A stretch of 64,000 nucleotides of DNA from an uncultured Acidocella sp. (lineage in GTDB: Bacteria; Pseudomonadota; Alphaproteobacteria; Acetobacterales; Acetobacteraceae), in assembly GCF_946222605.1 (NCBI RefSeq), contig NZ_CAMIIE010000005.1:30092-94091 (forward strand), given 5' to 3'. Position numbers and translations under genes: made by a program. The notes under the pieces are model-generated. The model was given only the letters and a program-made list of their open reading frames with translations. It was not told the origin of the DNA and did no database searches. How positions within the stretch are numbered: position 1 is the first letter of the stretch; each line of letters opens with the position of its first letter. This document shows positions 42,679 to 52,563 of the stretch, in pieces.

Positions 42679-45600
42679 ATGGCGATCAGGGGACATGTGG
42701 ACACGATGGAAGGCAGCTACCTGACCGGTTGGGCCACCTCCGTGCCCGATACCGGCAACTGCGCCATCAGCGTCACGGATCAGGAGGGCAAGCTGCTGGC
42801 CAAGGGCCGCGCCTCCCGCCACCGGCCGGATCTGGCCACGCTGGGCCTCGGCCGCACCACCTTCGGCTATCGCATCGCCGTGCCGTTGAGCGAGGAGCCG
42901 CGCCTGCTGCGCGTCCTCGGCAATGGTGAGGAGCTGGTCGGCTCGCCAGTGGCCGTCGGGCCCGGCCTGTTCGATGGATTGTTCAGTCTCGAGGGGGACC
43001 AGCTGGTCGGCTGGGTGAGCGAACGCGCCCCGGCGAAGCAAGCCCCCTTCATCACCGTGCGCAACCAGGCCGGGCAGGAAGTGGCGCGCGGCCAAAGCGT
43101 GTTCGAGGCCCAGCCCGCCGACCCGCTCTTCGCCCCGGCGCGATTCAGGCTGACGCTGGATGCGGATTGCTTCGGCGCCGGCGAGATGCTGCTGGAGGTG
43201 GCGGCGAACGGCCAAACGATCGGGCGGACCAGCTGCAATCTCAGCCTGCGCGCCTTTCTGGAGACGATCACGCCCACCCGCATGGTCGGCTGGGTGCTCT
43301 CGCCGGACGTGCCCAAGCGCATCTTCGCGCTCGATGTGTATCGCAACGGCATCCTCGAAGAGACCGACCATTGCGACCTGGAGCGGACGGATGTGCAGGC
43401 GCATTTCCCCGACTGCCCGACACCGGGATTCGATATCTCCCTCGATCCACTGCAACAGGCGGCCGATCAGCCGGTCTCTCTGACGCTGCGTTTCGCCGGC
43501 GGCAAGCGGGATCTGTTCGACGGACCCTATCTGCTCGCCGGGCGCCCGGCGGCGGTGGCCGCCCTGCAGCGCGCCGCGCATCTGGCGCATGCCGGGCTGC
43601 CGGGGATCGGCGCCGGGGAACGCGCGCTGCTGACCGCCGCCCTGCAGGAATTTCTGGCCAAGATGCGCGCCCAGGACGGGCTGGTGCTCGACCGTCAGCC
43701 GTCACCTTTGCCCGCCCCCGGTGGCGGCAAGCGGGTCGCCATCGTCATGCCGATCTATCGCGGGGTGGAGGTCACCCAGGCCTGTATCGAGTCCGTGCTG
43801 GCGCACCGCCAGGCCGCGACCGATCTGCTGGTGCTGATCAACGATGCCTCGCCGGATGCGGCGATGGCGCCGATGCTGGCCGGCTATGCCGGGTTGCCGA
43901 ATGTGGTGTTGCTGGAAAATGGCGAAAATCTCGGCTTCGTTGGTAGCGTCAATCGCGGCCTGGCGCTGGTCAAGGGCAGCGATGTGCTGCTGCTGAATTC
44001 CGATACGGTGATGTTTGCCGGCGGGCTGGATGAGATGCTGCGCGTCGCCGCGGCGGATCCGGCGATCGGCACCGTCACTGCCATGTCCAGCAACGCCACC
44101 ATCTTCTCCTACCCGTCGGCGGAGCTGCGCGAGCCGGCGCTGGCCGATATCAGCTGGCCGGAGCTGGCGGCTCTGGCCCTGGCCGAGAATGCCGGGCGGT
44201 GCGTGGATGTGCCGACCGGCCATGGCTTCTGCATGCTGATCAAGGCCGAGGTGATGGCGCGGATCGGCGCGCTGGATGAGGCGTTCGGGCGCGGCTATGG
44301 CGAGGAGAATGATTTCTGCGCCCGCGCCGCTGCTCTGGGCTATCGCAATGTCGCCGCCGGCGGCGTCATCGTCGAGCATAAGGAGAGCATCTCCTTCGGC
44401 AATGAGCGGGCCAGCCTGGTGGCGCAGAACCAGCCGCGGCTGAATGCGCTCTACCCCGAATATACCCCGCTGATCATGGCCTTCGAGGACCGCGACGGGC
44501 TGCGCCAGCTGCGCTGGGCGCTGGACCGCGCCCGCCTGGCCCGGGCCCGCGCGCAAGGGGCGCGCTTCGCGCTCGTCACCTCCAACGCGCTGGAAGGCGG
44601 CACGCCGAAGGCGATCCGCGATATCGAACGCGAGGTCGGCTATGGCGGCGCCACACGGCTCTCGCTCAGCGTCACCGAAAGCGGGTTGGTCGAGCTCTCC
44701 TGCGCCACGCCGCTGCTATGCGCGCATTTCAACAAGGATGAGGCGGCGGAGTTGTTCGCGCTGCTGGATGTCGCCGACCCGGGGCTGGTGCTGGCGCATC
44801 AGCTGCTGGGCTTTCCGGCCAGCGTCATCGCCGGGCTGCGGGACTGGCTGGGGACGCGCCACAGCCTGTACTGGGCGCATGATTTCTACGCGCTCTGCCC
44901 ACGCGTGACGATGATCGACGCGATCGGCCGGTTCTGCGGCGGGGCGGATGCCACCACCTGCGGGCGCTGCGTGGAGATGGGCGGGGCGCATGAAACCTCG
45001 GTGCTGAACGAGCTGAGCCCGGCGGAGCACCGCGCGCTGTTCGACAGCCTGCTGGCGAAATTCACCCATGTCATCGCGCCGTCGGAGAATGCCGTCTTCT
45101 ATCTCCGCAAGGTGTTCGCGCAGATCAAGTTCAACGTGCTGCCGCATCCGGAAAGCCCGGCCGGCGCCGCCCCCGCCGCGCGGGCGGGCAATGATACCGA
45201 GATCGTGATGCTGGGCGCCATCGGCCCGCATAAGGGCTCGGACAAGCTGCTGGAAATCACCAGGCGGGCGCGGCTGACGCATCCGCGGCTCAGCTTCCGG
45301 GTCATCGGCTACACCAATATCGACCAGGCGCTGCGGGCGGTGGGCAATGTCACCATCACCGGCAAATATACGCCCGAGGAGCTGCCCGAGCTGCTGGCGC
45401 AGACCAAGGGAAGGCTGGCTTTGTTCCTGCCGGCCTGGCCGGAGACCTATAGCTACACCCTCTCCGAGCTGGTGAAGCACGGCTTCATCCCGCTGGCGCC
45501 GGATATCGGCGCGCCGGCTGACCGGATCCGCAAGGCCGGGTTCGGCGTGGTCTTCCCTTTCCCCGCCGATGCCGCCGCGGTGCTGGCGCTGATCGACGAG

Positions 45601-45768
45601 ATCGCCGCTGGCACGGTCAGCCCGGTGCGCGAGGGCGCGCTGCCGGAGGCCTTCTTCTCCAAGCCCGAGGATCTGGAGCGGCTGGACCGGATCGTGCTGA
45701 ACCAGCCCCGGGAGAACGTGAAGGCCGCGCCGAAGCCGGCGAAGACGAAAACCCCAAGCCCGGCCTGA
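42679..45768 (+). CDS. Giant composite glycosyltransferase (GT2 plus GT4-like)
   Basis: A 1029-residue cytoplasmic protein from the ATG at 42679. Three accessory modules of about 95 residues fill residues 1-300, each with a GW motif (LTGWATS, LVGWVSE, MVGWVLS) and a V..NG-like strand. A GT2 domain follows (about 350-600): VAIVMPIYRGVEVT, LINDASPD and LLNSDTVMF, the last being the DxD-like metal site. The C-terminal third (about 640-1000) is GT-B/GT4-like: VIAPSENAVFYLRK, MLGAIGPHKGSDKL and the E-x7-E type region WPETYSYTLSELVKHG. It probably adds two sugars of a surface glycan. Convergent with the TPR glycosyltransferase, 18-bp gap. Confidence 0.9.
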   Translation: MAIRGHVDTMEGSYLTGWATSVPDTGNCAISVTDQEGKLLAKGRASRHRPDLATLGLGRTTFGYRIAVPLSEEPRLLRVLGNGEELVGSPVAVGPGLFDGLFSLEGDQLVGWVSERAPAKQAPFITVRNQAGQEVARGQSVFEAQPADPLFAPARFRLTLDADCFGAGEMLLEVAANGQTIGRTSCNLSLRAFLETITPTRMVGWVLSPDVPKRIFALDVYRNGILEETDHCDLERTDVQAHFPDCPTPGFDISLDPLQQAADQPVSLTLRFAGGKRDLFDGPYLLAGRPAAVAALQRAAHLAHAGLPGIGAGERALLTAALQEFLAKMRAQDGLVLDRQPSPLPAPGGGKRVAIVMPIYRGVEVTQACIESVLAHRQAATDLLVLINDASPDAAMAPMLAGYAGLPNVVLLENGENLGFVGSVNRGLALVKGSDVLLLNSDTVMFAGGLDEMLRVAAADPAIGTVTAMSSNATIFSYPSAELREPALADISWPELAALALAENAGRCVDVPTGHGFCMLIKAEVMARIGALDEAFGRGYGEENDFCARAAALGYRNVAAGGVIVEHKESISFGNERASLVAQNQPRLNALYPEYTPLIMAFEDRDGLRQLRWALDRARLARARAQGARFALVTSNALEGGTPKAIRDIEREVGYGGATRLSLSVTESGLVELSCATPLLCAHFNKDEAAELFALLDVADPGLVLAHQLLGFPASVIAGLRDWLGTRHSLYWAHDFYALCPRVTMIDAIGRFCGGADATTCGRCVEMGGAHETSVLNELSPAEHRALFDSLLAKFTHVIAPSENAVFYLRKVFAQIKFNVLPHPESPAGAAPAARAGNDTEIVMLGAIGPHKGSDKLLEITRRARLTHPRLSFRVIGYTNIDQALRAVGNVTITGKYTPEELPELLAQTKGRLALFLPAWPETYSYTLSELVKHGFIPLAPDIGAPADRIRKAGFGVVFPFPADAAAVLALIDEIAAGTVSPVREGALPEAFFSKPEDLERLDRIVLNQPRENVKAAPKPAKTKTPSPA

Positions 45769-45786
45769 GAATAGCCGGGCCGGGGT

Positions 45787-48459
45787 TCAGCCCGGTTCGG
45801 CGGCGGCGTCGATCCGGCGGCGGTTGCGCATATCGAAATTTTTGTAGGCGGCGAAGCAGCCGGCCGCGACATGCCGGCCCAGAACCCGGCGCTCCAGCAG
45901 CAGGATGCCCGGCGGCAGGCCACCCGCCTCCGCCACGCGCAGCCCCAGCGTGCGGGTGAGCAAGGCCGGGCCGGAGAGCAGCCAGGGGATTTCATTGTCG
46001 CCGCGATTGATCGCGTTCACCAGCGCATGCAGGGCATTGCGCAGCAACGGATGGCCCGGCACGGCGGCAATGAAATGGTTGGCCGCACAGCCAAACTCCT
46101 CCTGCGCCAGCACCAGCTCCGCACCGGCGGGCAGGATGCGGCTGAGCGGCGCCAGCGCCCGGTCATCCGCATCCACATAGATGCCGCCTTCCTCGACCAG
46201 CAGCGCCAGCCTGAAGATATCGGCTTTCTGCGGCTTCTCCTTGGCGCGCAGATAGGCCTGCAGCACCGGCTGCGGGAATTTGCCGGCGAGATAGTCGCGC
46301 GCCTGAACATCGTCGAACCGGCGCCAGGCAAAGCCGGGATTGCGCGCCCGCCAGCCCTGCATCATCACCTCCAGATCCGCCGGGAGAGTGGTTTCGTGCC
46401 AGAACGCGTTGATCACCTGCGGGATCGCGGTGGCCCCGCGTACCGGGGCGAAATCCAGCCGCTCCGCCTGGCGCAGCGCCAGCAGCAAGCTGGCGGCCGG
46501 GGCGGTGCTCTCCGGCGCTTCGCGCACCAAAGCCGCGCAGGGCTCCAGCCGCTCCGGCAGTGGCAGGGCGTTGAGAGCGGCGAGCCTGCCCGCAAGTTCC
46601 GCGTCCAGCGCATATTCCTCGATCATCTGACCGAGCAAAGATTGCGAGATGTTCAACGATTCCCCGCGCAGCCGGCGTTCGGCGGCGATCAGCGCATAGT
46701 GGCGGCGCAGATGCGCGCGCGCGCCCTCCAGGTCAAAGCGCATCAGCTTCACCCGGCAGAGCGCCTCCTGCAGCGACGCGTCATTCGGGCTCAGCTCCGC
46801 CGCCGCCTCGTAATGCGCCAGTGCGGCCTCCATCTGCCAGAGCGATTCCGCCAGCGCCCCGACACAGCGCCGGCGCACCCCGCGCTCGGCCCGCGAGCTG
46901 GCGGGAATGCCCAGCAGCGCCTTCTGCAGCATCGCATCGCTGCCGGCTAGCAGCTCGGTCTGGAAACGTTCGACCCAGAGCCAGAATTGCTTCGGCGCCG
47001 CCAGGCTCGCGGCGCGGGCGACGCTGAGCGCCTCATCCATCCGCCCGGTGCGGCGCAGCAGCGTGATCCGCCAGGATTGCAGCTGCGGGCTCAGCCCGTG
47101 CTCCTGCTCAAGCGCCTGCAGCCCCTCCAGCGCCGCATCCAGCTTGCCTTGCCAGGCCAGCGTGTCGAGCATGCCGAACCGGAACGCGATCTCGCCGGGC
47201 TTGGCGCGGGCGGCCTCCTCATAGATCTGATAGGCCTGGGCGGCGTCGCCCACGGTCAAGGCCTGGCCGGCGAGTTGGCTCACCGCATCGGTATGGGTCG
47301 GGGCCAGCGCCAGCGCCCGGCGCAGATGCGCGTTGCTCTCCGCCTGGCGGCCGAGCAGATAATCCTGCCGGGCCAGTTCGGCCAGCAGGGTCGGGTTTTC
47401 CGGCTCCAGCGCCAGCGCCTCGGTGAACCAATGCGCCGCCTGCTGCGCCTCGCCCGCCTGGCGTTCGGTATAAGCCAGCCCCACCAGCACCGGCACCCGG
47501 CCGGGATGGGAGGAGAGCAGCGCGGTGCCGGCGGCACGTGCCTCTTCCAGCGCCCCGGCATCGCGCAGCGCGTCGATCAAGGCCAGGCGCGGCGCCAGCT
47601 CATCGGGGGCCAGCCGCACCGCCTCCTGGAAATGCTTGCGGGCGAGATCGTGCTCGCCCTGGGCGCGCGCGCCATGGCCGCGCCCCAGCGCCACCGCCCA
47701 ATGGCCGGGATCGATCTCGGCGGCGCGGTCCAGCATCTCCATGGATGGGCCGATGCGCCCCAGCGCCCGCAGCGCCTCGGCGATATCCAGCCAGCGCGAG
47801 ATTTCATTCGGCGCCATCCGCGCCGCCTGTTCCAGCCAGGCCAGCGCCGCTTCATGGTCGCCACGGTCGCGGGCAATATGGCCCAGCGCCACATGCGCGT
47901 GCCAGAAGCTCGGCTGCGCCGATAACAGGCCCTGCAGCCGCTCGGCGGCCTCAATGGCATGGCCGGCACCGCGCAGCGTTTCGGCCAGATTCATCACATA
48001 CCAGGGTTCGGCCGGGGCCAGCCGCGCCGCCATGCGCATCGCATGCAGCCTGCCCTCGCCGTCGCGCATCGCGGCGGCTTCCATCAGCCGTCCGGCCAGC
48101 GCCGCGGCATCCAGCCGCAGCTCATGGCCCAGCGCCGCGCCGGAGGCCAGATCCCGGGCGGTGATCACCACCTCCTCGGCCGCTTGCGGCAGCACCGGCA
48201 CGTCGAGCTGCCAGACGAAGCCATAGCAGCCATCGCCAAGCCCGGCCTCGGCGACATCGCCGCGCAGCAGATCCGCCCGCGTCCGCCCGGCGACGATGCC
48301 ATTCACCGCCACTTCGATCTCAAGCCGTTGCGCCGGGTCCTCCGGGTTCCAGGCCCAGCCCAGCACCTCGAAACCCTCGCCGAGCCGGTCCAGATAGCCG
48401 GATATCTTATTGGTCTGCGCTTCGGCCTGTTCCATCATCCCTGCCCCGGCATGAGACAT
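45787..48459 (-). CDS. TPR protein with DXD-sugar glycosyltransferase domain
   Basis: An 890-residue protein in three parts. Residues about 15-90 are the same accessory module as in the neighbouring giant enzyme (VLGWAWNPEDP, VNGIVAGRTR, GFVWQLDVPV). Residues about 110-600 are TPR repeats, some ten or more helical pairs (for example WHAHVALGHIARDRGDHEA). The C-terminal 200 residues are a Gly_transf_sug/OCH1-like domain with the DxD site YVDADDRALAPL and FRLALLVEEGGIYVDAD upstream (quoted in part). The enzyme likely adds hexose using a nucleotide sugar, with the TPR part binding acceptor protein or partners. Convergent with the giant glycosyltransferase. Confidence 0.88.
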   Translation of the reverse strand: MSHAGAGMMEQAEAQTNKISGYLDRLGEGFEVLGWAWNPEDPAQRLEIEVAVNGIVAGRTRADLLRGDVAEAGLGDGCYGFVWQLDVPVLPQAAEEVVITARDLASGAALGHELRLDAAALAGRLMEAAAMRDGEGRLHAMRMAARLAPAEPWYVMNLAETLRGAGHAIEAAERLQGLLSAQPSFWHAHVALGHIARDRGDHEAALAWLEQAARMAPNEISRWLDIAEALRALGRIGPSMEMLDRAAEIDPGHWAVALGRGHGARAQGEHDLARKHFQEAVRLAPDELAPRLALIDALRDAGALEEARAAGTALLSSHPGRVPVLVGLAYTERQAGEAQQAAHWFTEALALEPENPTLLAELARQDYLLGRQAESNAHLRRALALAPTHTDAVSQLAGQALTVGDAAQAYQIYEEAARAKPGEIAFRFGMLDTLAWQGKLDAALEGLQALEQEHGLSPQLQSWRITLLRRTGRMDEALSVARAASLAAPKQFWLWVERFQTELLAGSDAMLQKALLGIPASSRAERGVRRRCVGALAESLWQMEAALAHYEAAAELSPNDASLQEALCRVKLMRFDLEGARAHLRRHYALIAAERRLRGESLNISQSLLGQMIEEYALDAELAGRLAALNALPLPERLEPCAALVREAPESTAPAASLLLALRQAERLDFAPVRGATAIPQVINAFWHETTLPADLEVMMQGWRARNPGFAWRRFDDVQARDYLAGKFPQPVLQAYLRAKEKPQKADIFRLALLVEEGGIYVDADDRALAPLSRILPAGAELVLAQEEFGCAANHFIAAVPGHPLLRNALHALVNAINRGDNEIPWLLSGPALLTRTLGLRVAEAGGLPPGILLLERRVLGRHVAAGCFAAYKNFDMRNRRRIDAAAEPG

Positions 48460-48597
48460 GCCGTCTTCCCTGTTTCATGTCGCCCCGCGCCATGTTCCCT
48501 GTATTGCTGGGGTTTTTCAACCGGGCGCGGGAAGATGACCCGCCCCGAAGGACGTGCATTGGTAAAAGCAGCTTCCGCATATTAGGTAAATGCGGAA

Positions 48598-49977
48598 ATG
48601 ACAGGATCTTCATCGATGGATTTCGACCTCTTCGTGATCGGCGGCGGCTCTGGCGGGGTGCGCGCCGCGCGGATTTCCGCGGGACACGGCGCACGGGTGG
48701 GTGTGGCGGAGGCGCGCTTCTGGGGCGGCACCTGCGTGAATGTCGGCTGCGTGCCGAAGAAATTCATGGTGATGGCCGCCGAATATGGCGGGGCCGCCGA
48801 GGATGCGCGCGGCTTCGGCTGGGACATCGCCAAGGGCGGGCATGACTGGGCCGCGCTGATCGCCGCCAAGGACAAGGAAATTTCCCGTCTCAACGGCATT
48901 TATCGCCGGCTGCTGGAGAATGCCGGGGCGAAAATCTTCGACGCCCGCGCCACCTTCATCGACGCCCATACGCTCGATGTCGGCGGGCAACGCATCACCG
49001 CCGAGCGCATCCTGATCGCGACCGGCGGCCACCCGACCGGGCTGGAGATTCCCGGCGCCGAACATGCCGTGGTCTCGGATGATATTTTCGCGCTGCCAGC
49101 GATGCCCAAGCGCGTCGCCGTGGTCGGCAGCGGCTATATCGCGGTGGAATTCGCCGGTGTGTTCGCCGGGCTGGGGGCGCAAACCCATCTGATCTATCGC
49201 CAGCCTCTGCCTTTGCGCGGCTTCGATGAAGATCTGCGCGCCGGCCTGGCCGAGGCGCTGACGCAGAACGGCGTCATCCAGCACCCCAGCACCTTGCCCA
49301 CCGCGATTACCGCCGAAAACGGTGCCAAGCAGGTGACCCTCTCGGATGGCAGCGCCATCGAGGTCGATCTGGTCTTCTTTGCCACCGGCCGCGCCGCCAA
49401 TACCAGGGGGCTCAATCTCGGTGCCGCCGGGGTGCAAACCGGGCCGAAGGGGGAAATCCCGATCGGCGCGGATTTCGCCACCAATATCGGCCATATCTAC
49501 GCGCTCGGCGATGTCACCGACCAGGTGAACCTCACCCCCGTCGCCACCGCCCAGGGCCATGCGCTGGCGGACAGTTTGTTCGGCAACAAGCCGCGCGGCG
49601 TCAGCCTGCAAAACGTGCCGAGTGCGGTGTTCTCGATCCCGCCGATCGCCAGTGTCGGCCTTACCGAGGACCAGGCCCCGGCGGGGGCAAAGATCTTCGT
49701 CTCGAAATTCACCCCGATGCGCCACACACTCTCCGGGCGGGCCCGCAAGACGCTGATGAAGCTGATCGTGGATGCGGACACGGACAAGGTGCTAGGCGCG
49801 CATATGCTGGGCGAGGATGCGCCGGAGATCCTGCAAGGTCTGGCGGTGGCGATCATCGCCGGGGCCACCAAGGCGGATTTCGACCGCACCATCGGCATCC
49901 ACCCGACAGCCGCCGAGGAATTCGTGACGATGCGCACACAGACCAGGGTTGCCGGGGCCTTGGCGGCGGCCGAGTAG
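48598..49977 (+). CDS. gor: Glutathione-disulfide reductase
   Basis: A 453-459 residue FAD flavoprotein. Two starts are possible: ATG 48598 and ATG 48616; the latter has AGGA at a better distance and gives MDFDLFVIGGGSGG. Redox-active disulfide: GGTCVNVGCVPKK. The NADPH site is VAVVGSGYIAVEFAG with RQPLPLRGFDEDLR (phosphate-binding arginines). The C-terminal HPTAAEEFVTM holds the catalytic His-Glu pair and favours glutathione reductase over other family members. It keeps glutathione reduced. It is 58 bp upstream of the DAHP synthase operon. Confidence 0.94.
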   Translation: MTGSSSMDFDLFVIGGGSGGVRAARISAGHGARVGVAEARFWGGTCVNVGCVPKKFMVMAAEYGGAAEDARGFGWDIAKGGHDWAALIAAKDKEISRLNGIYRRLLENAGAKIFDARATFIDAHTLDVGGQRITAERILIATGGHPTGLEIPGAEHAVVSDDIFALPAMPKRVAVVGSGYIAVEFAGVFAGLGAQTHLIYRQPLPLRGFDEDLRAGLAEALTQNGVIQHPSTLPTAITAENGAKQVTLSDGSAIEVDLVFFATGRAANTRGLNLGAAGVQTGPKGEIPIGADFATNIGHIYALGDVTDQVNLTPVATAQGHALADSLFGNKPRGVSLQNVPSAVFSIPPIASVGLTEDQAPAGAKIFVSKFTPMRHTLSGRARKTLMKLIVDADTDKVLGAHMLGEDAPEILQGLAVAIIAGATKADFDRTIGIHPTAAEEFVTMRTQTRVAGALAAAE

Positions 49978-50035
49978 CGTTTCTTTTCAAATCGCGCTTT
50001 ATAGGGCGGATAAGGAACGCCCGTCTGGAGACATT

Positions 50036-51424
50036 ATGGATACGATCACCCCAGCCACCCTGTCCGGCTGGACCCCGCAAAGCTGGCGCACCTGCCCGAT
50101 CCGGCAGGTGCCGAGCTATCCGGATCCGGCCAAGCTCGCCGCGATGGAAGCCCGCCTGGCGAAGTTTCCGCCGCTGGTGTTTGCCGGCGAGGCGCGGAAC
50201 CTGAAAGCGCATCTGGCCGCCGCCGCCAAGGGCGAGGCCTTCGTGCTGCAAGGGGGCGATTGCGCCGAGAGTTTCGGCGATTTCACCGCCAACGTGATCC
50301 GCGACACCTTCCGCGTGCTGCTGCAGATGGCGGTGGTGCTGACCTTCGGCGGCGCCATGCCGGTGGTGAAGCTGGGCCGCATGGCCGGACAGTTCGCCAA
50401 GCCGCGCTCCTCGGACAATGAGACAATCGGCGATGTCACCCTGCCCTCTTATCGCGGGGACATCATCAACGCGCCGGATTTCACCGCAGAGGCCCGCATC
50501 CCGGACCCGACGCGCATGGAGTTCGGCTATTTCCAGTCCGCCGGCACGCTGAACCTGCTGCGCGCCTTCGCCTCCGGCGGTTACGCCGACCTGCATGAGG
50601 TGCATCGCTGGAATCTGGATTTCGTCGAGAAATCCCCGCTGGCGGCAAAATATCAGGATCTTTCCACGCGCATCGACGAGACGCTGCGCTTCATGGCCGC
50701 CTGCGGCCTCTCGAGTGCCGCCACCCCGCAGATCCGCGAGACGGATTTCTACACCAGCCACGAGGCGCTGCTGCTCCCCTACGAGGAAGCGCTGACCCGG
50801 GTGGATTCCACCAGCGGCGATCATTACGCCTGTTCGGCGCATTTCCTCTGGATCGGCGATCGCACCCGCCAGCTCGATGGCGCGCATGTGGAATTCATGC
50901 GCGGCATCAAGAACCCGATCGGCATGAAGGTCGGCCCGAGCATGGAGGTCGATGACCTGCTGCGGATCATGGATGTGCTGGACCCGGAGAACGAGCCGGG
51001 CCGGCTGACCCTGATCACCCGCATGGGGGCGGGCAAGGTGGCCGAGAAGCTGCCGCCCTTGCTGCGCGCGGTGAAAAAGGCCGGGCGCAGCCCGGTCTGG
51101 CTGTGCGATGCGATGCACGGCAACGGCATCACCACCGCCGCCAAGATCAAGACCCGCCGCTTCGACGATATCGTCGCCGAGTTGCGCGGCTTCTTCGACG
51201 CGCATGAGGCCGAGGGCACCGTGGCCGGCGGCGCGCATCTGGAAATGACCGGGCAGGACGTCACCGAATGTGTCGGCGGCGCGCGCGGCCTCTCCGAGGA
51301 CGGGCTGGGTGAGCGTTACGAGACCTTCTGCGACCCGCGCCTGAACGCCGAGCAATCGCTCGAAGTGGCGTTCTACCTGGCCGATGAGCTGAAATCCCGC
51401 CGCGCCTCGAAAGCCAAGGCGTGA
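50036..51424 (+). CDS. Class II 3-deoxy-7-phosphoheptulonate (DAHP) synthase
   Basis: A 462-residue plant-like (type II) DAHP synthase joining PEP and erythrose 4-phosphate in the first step of the shikimate pathway. The start at 50036 follows GGAG. Motifs are LQGGDCAESF (metal-binding Cys), VVKLGRMAGQFAKPRS, GRLTLITRMGAGKV and DAMHGNGITT. It is unrelated to AroG of enterobacteria. Its last codons overlap the GTG of the nicotinate phosphoribosyltransferase gene (GTGA), an unexpected coupling of aromatic and NAD metabolism. Confidence 0.95.
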   Translation: MDTITPATLSGWTPQSWRTCPIRQVPSYPDPAKLAAMEARLAKFPPLVFAGEARNLKAHLAAAAKGEAFVLQGGDCAESFGDFTANVIRDTFRVLLQMAVVLTFGGAMPVVKLGRMAGQFAKPRSSDNETIGDVTLPSYRGDIINAPDFTAEARIPDPTRMEFGYFQSAGTLNLLRAFASGGYADLHEVHRWNLDFVEKSPLAAKYQDLSTRIDETLRFMAACGLSSAATPQIRETDFYTSHEALLLPYEEALTRVDSTSGDHYACSAHFLWIGDRTRQLDGAHVEFMRGIKNPIGMKVGPSMEVDDLLRIMDVLDPENEPGRLTLITRMGAGKVAEKLPPLLRAVKKAGRSPVWLCDAMHGNGITTAAKIKTRRFDDIVAELRGFFDAHEAEGTVAGGAHLEMTGQDVTECVGGARGLSEDGLGERYETFCDPRLNAEQSLEVAFYLADELKSRRASKAKA

Positions 51425-52554
51425 CCCCGGCGCCTTTGTCCGACAGCGACATCGCCGCGCGGACAGACGCCTATTTCAACCGCACCCGGGAGATCGTCGC
51501 CAAATTCGGCGATGCCCGGGTGACCTACGCGATCTTCCTGCGCCGCCCGGTGGTCTCTGCGCCCTCGATCATGGTCGAGTGGCTGCAGAGTGTCGCCCGT
51601 GCCCGGGGGCAGGATTTCCAGATCGAGCTGCCGCACAAGGAAGGCGCCTGGGTGGGCGCCGGCGAGCCGCTGGCTTATGTCACCGGCTCTTTCGTGGCGC
51701 TCTCGGACCTCGAAACCCTGGCGCTGCAGAAGATCGGCCCGGCCTGTGTCGCCGCGCATAACGCCTATCAGATGGCGATGGCGCTGCCCAACGCCGCCTT
51801 CCTGGCGATGGAAGCCCGCCATTGCGCCGGGGCGGAGATGCAGGAGATCATGGCCTATGGCTGCGCCGTCGGCTCCCGCGCCGCGCAGGCGGAAGGAGCG
51901 AAAGGCTTCATCGGCAACGCCAATGACTGGACGGCGCATTATTTCGGCGCCCCGCGCGGCTATGGCACCATGCCGCATGCGCTGATCGGCTACGCCAATT
52001 CCACGCTGCGCGCCGCCGAGATGTTCCACGAGACCTTCCCGGACGAGCCGCTGACCGTGCTGGTGGATTATTTCGGCCGGGAAGTGACGGATGCGCTGGA
52101 AGTCTGCCACCGCTTCCCCGACCTCGCCGCCGCCGGGCGCATCTCGGTGCGGCTCGACACCCATGGCGGGCGCTATCTGGAAGGGCTCGGGCCGCAGGAG
52201 AGCTATGCCGTGCTGGAGCGCAACGCGCCGGGGGCGATGCGCCGCTATCGCAGCCAGCGCGAGCTGAATTACCTGATCGGCACCGGCGTCTCCGCCGCCG
52301 CCATCTGGAAGATGCGCGAGGCGCTGAACGAGGCTGGGTTCGGGGCGGTGAAAATCGTCGCCTCCTCCGGCTTCGGGGTGGAAAAATGCTCGGTGATGGC
52401 CGATGCCAAGGCGCCGATCGACGTCGTCGGCACCGGCAGCTTCATCCCCGAGAGCTGGAGCGAAACCTACGCCACCGCCGATATCGTCGCCTATGACGGG
52501 GTGCCGCGGGTGAAGATCGGGCGCGAGTTCCTGCTCCGCCCGGCCAAGGGGTGA
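51421..52554 (+). CDS. pncB: Nicotinate phosphoribosyltransferase
   Basis: A 377-residue enzyme converting nicotinate and PRPP (with ATP) to nicotinate mononucleotide in NAD salvage. It starts at GTG 51421, overlapping the previous stop. Features are DAYFNRTREIVAKFG, the active-site His in GYGTMPHALIGY, SVRLDTHGGRYLEG and the phosphate-binding KIVASSGFGVEK. Length is that of the shorter bacterial PncB group. The next gene, nadE, starts 9 bp later, so salvage and final amidation are co-expressed. Confidence 0.92.
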   Translation: MTPAPLSDSDIAARTDAYFNRTREIVAKFGDARVTYAIFLRRPVVSAPSIMVEWLQSVARARGQDFQIELPHKEGAWVGAGEPLAYVTGSFVALSDLETLALQKIGPACVAAHNAYQMAMALPNAAFLAMEARHCAGAEMQEIMAYGCAVGSRAAQAEGAKGFIGNANDWTAHYFGAPRGYGTMPHALIGYANSTLRAAEMFHETFPDEPLTVLVDYFGREVTDALEVCHRFPDLAAAGRISVRLDTHGGRYLEGLGPQESYAVLERNAPGAMRRYRSQRELNYLIGTGVSAAAIWKMREALNEAGFGAVKIVASSGFGVEKCSVMADAKAPIDVVGTGSFIPESWSETYATADIVAYDGVPRVKIGREFLLRPAKG

Positions 52555-52563
52555 ACGGAGCCT

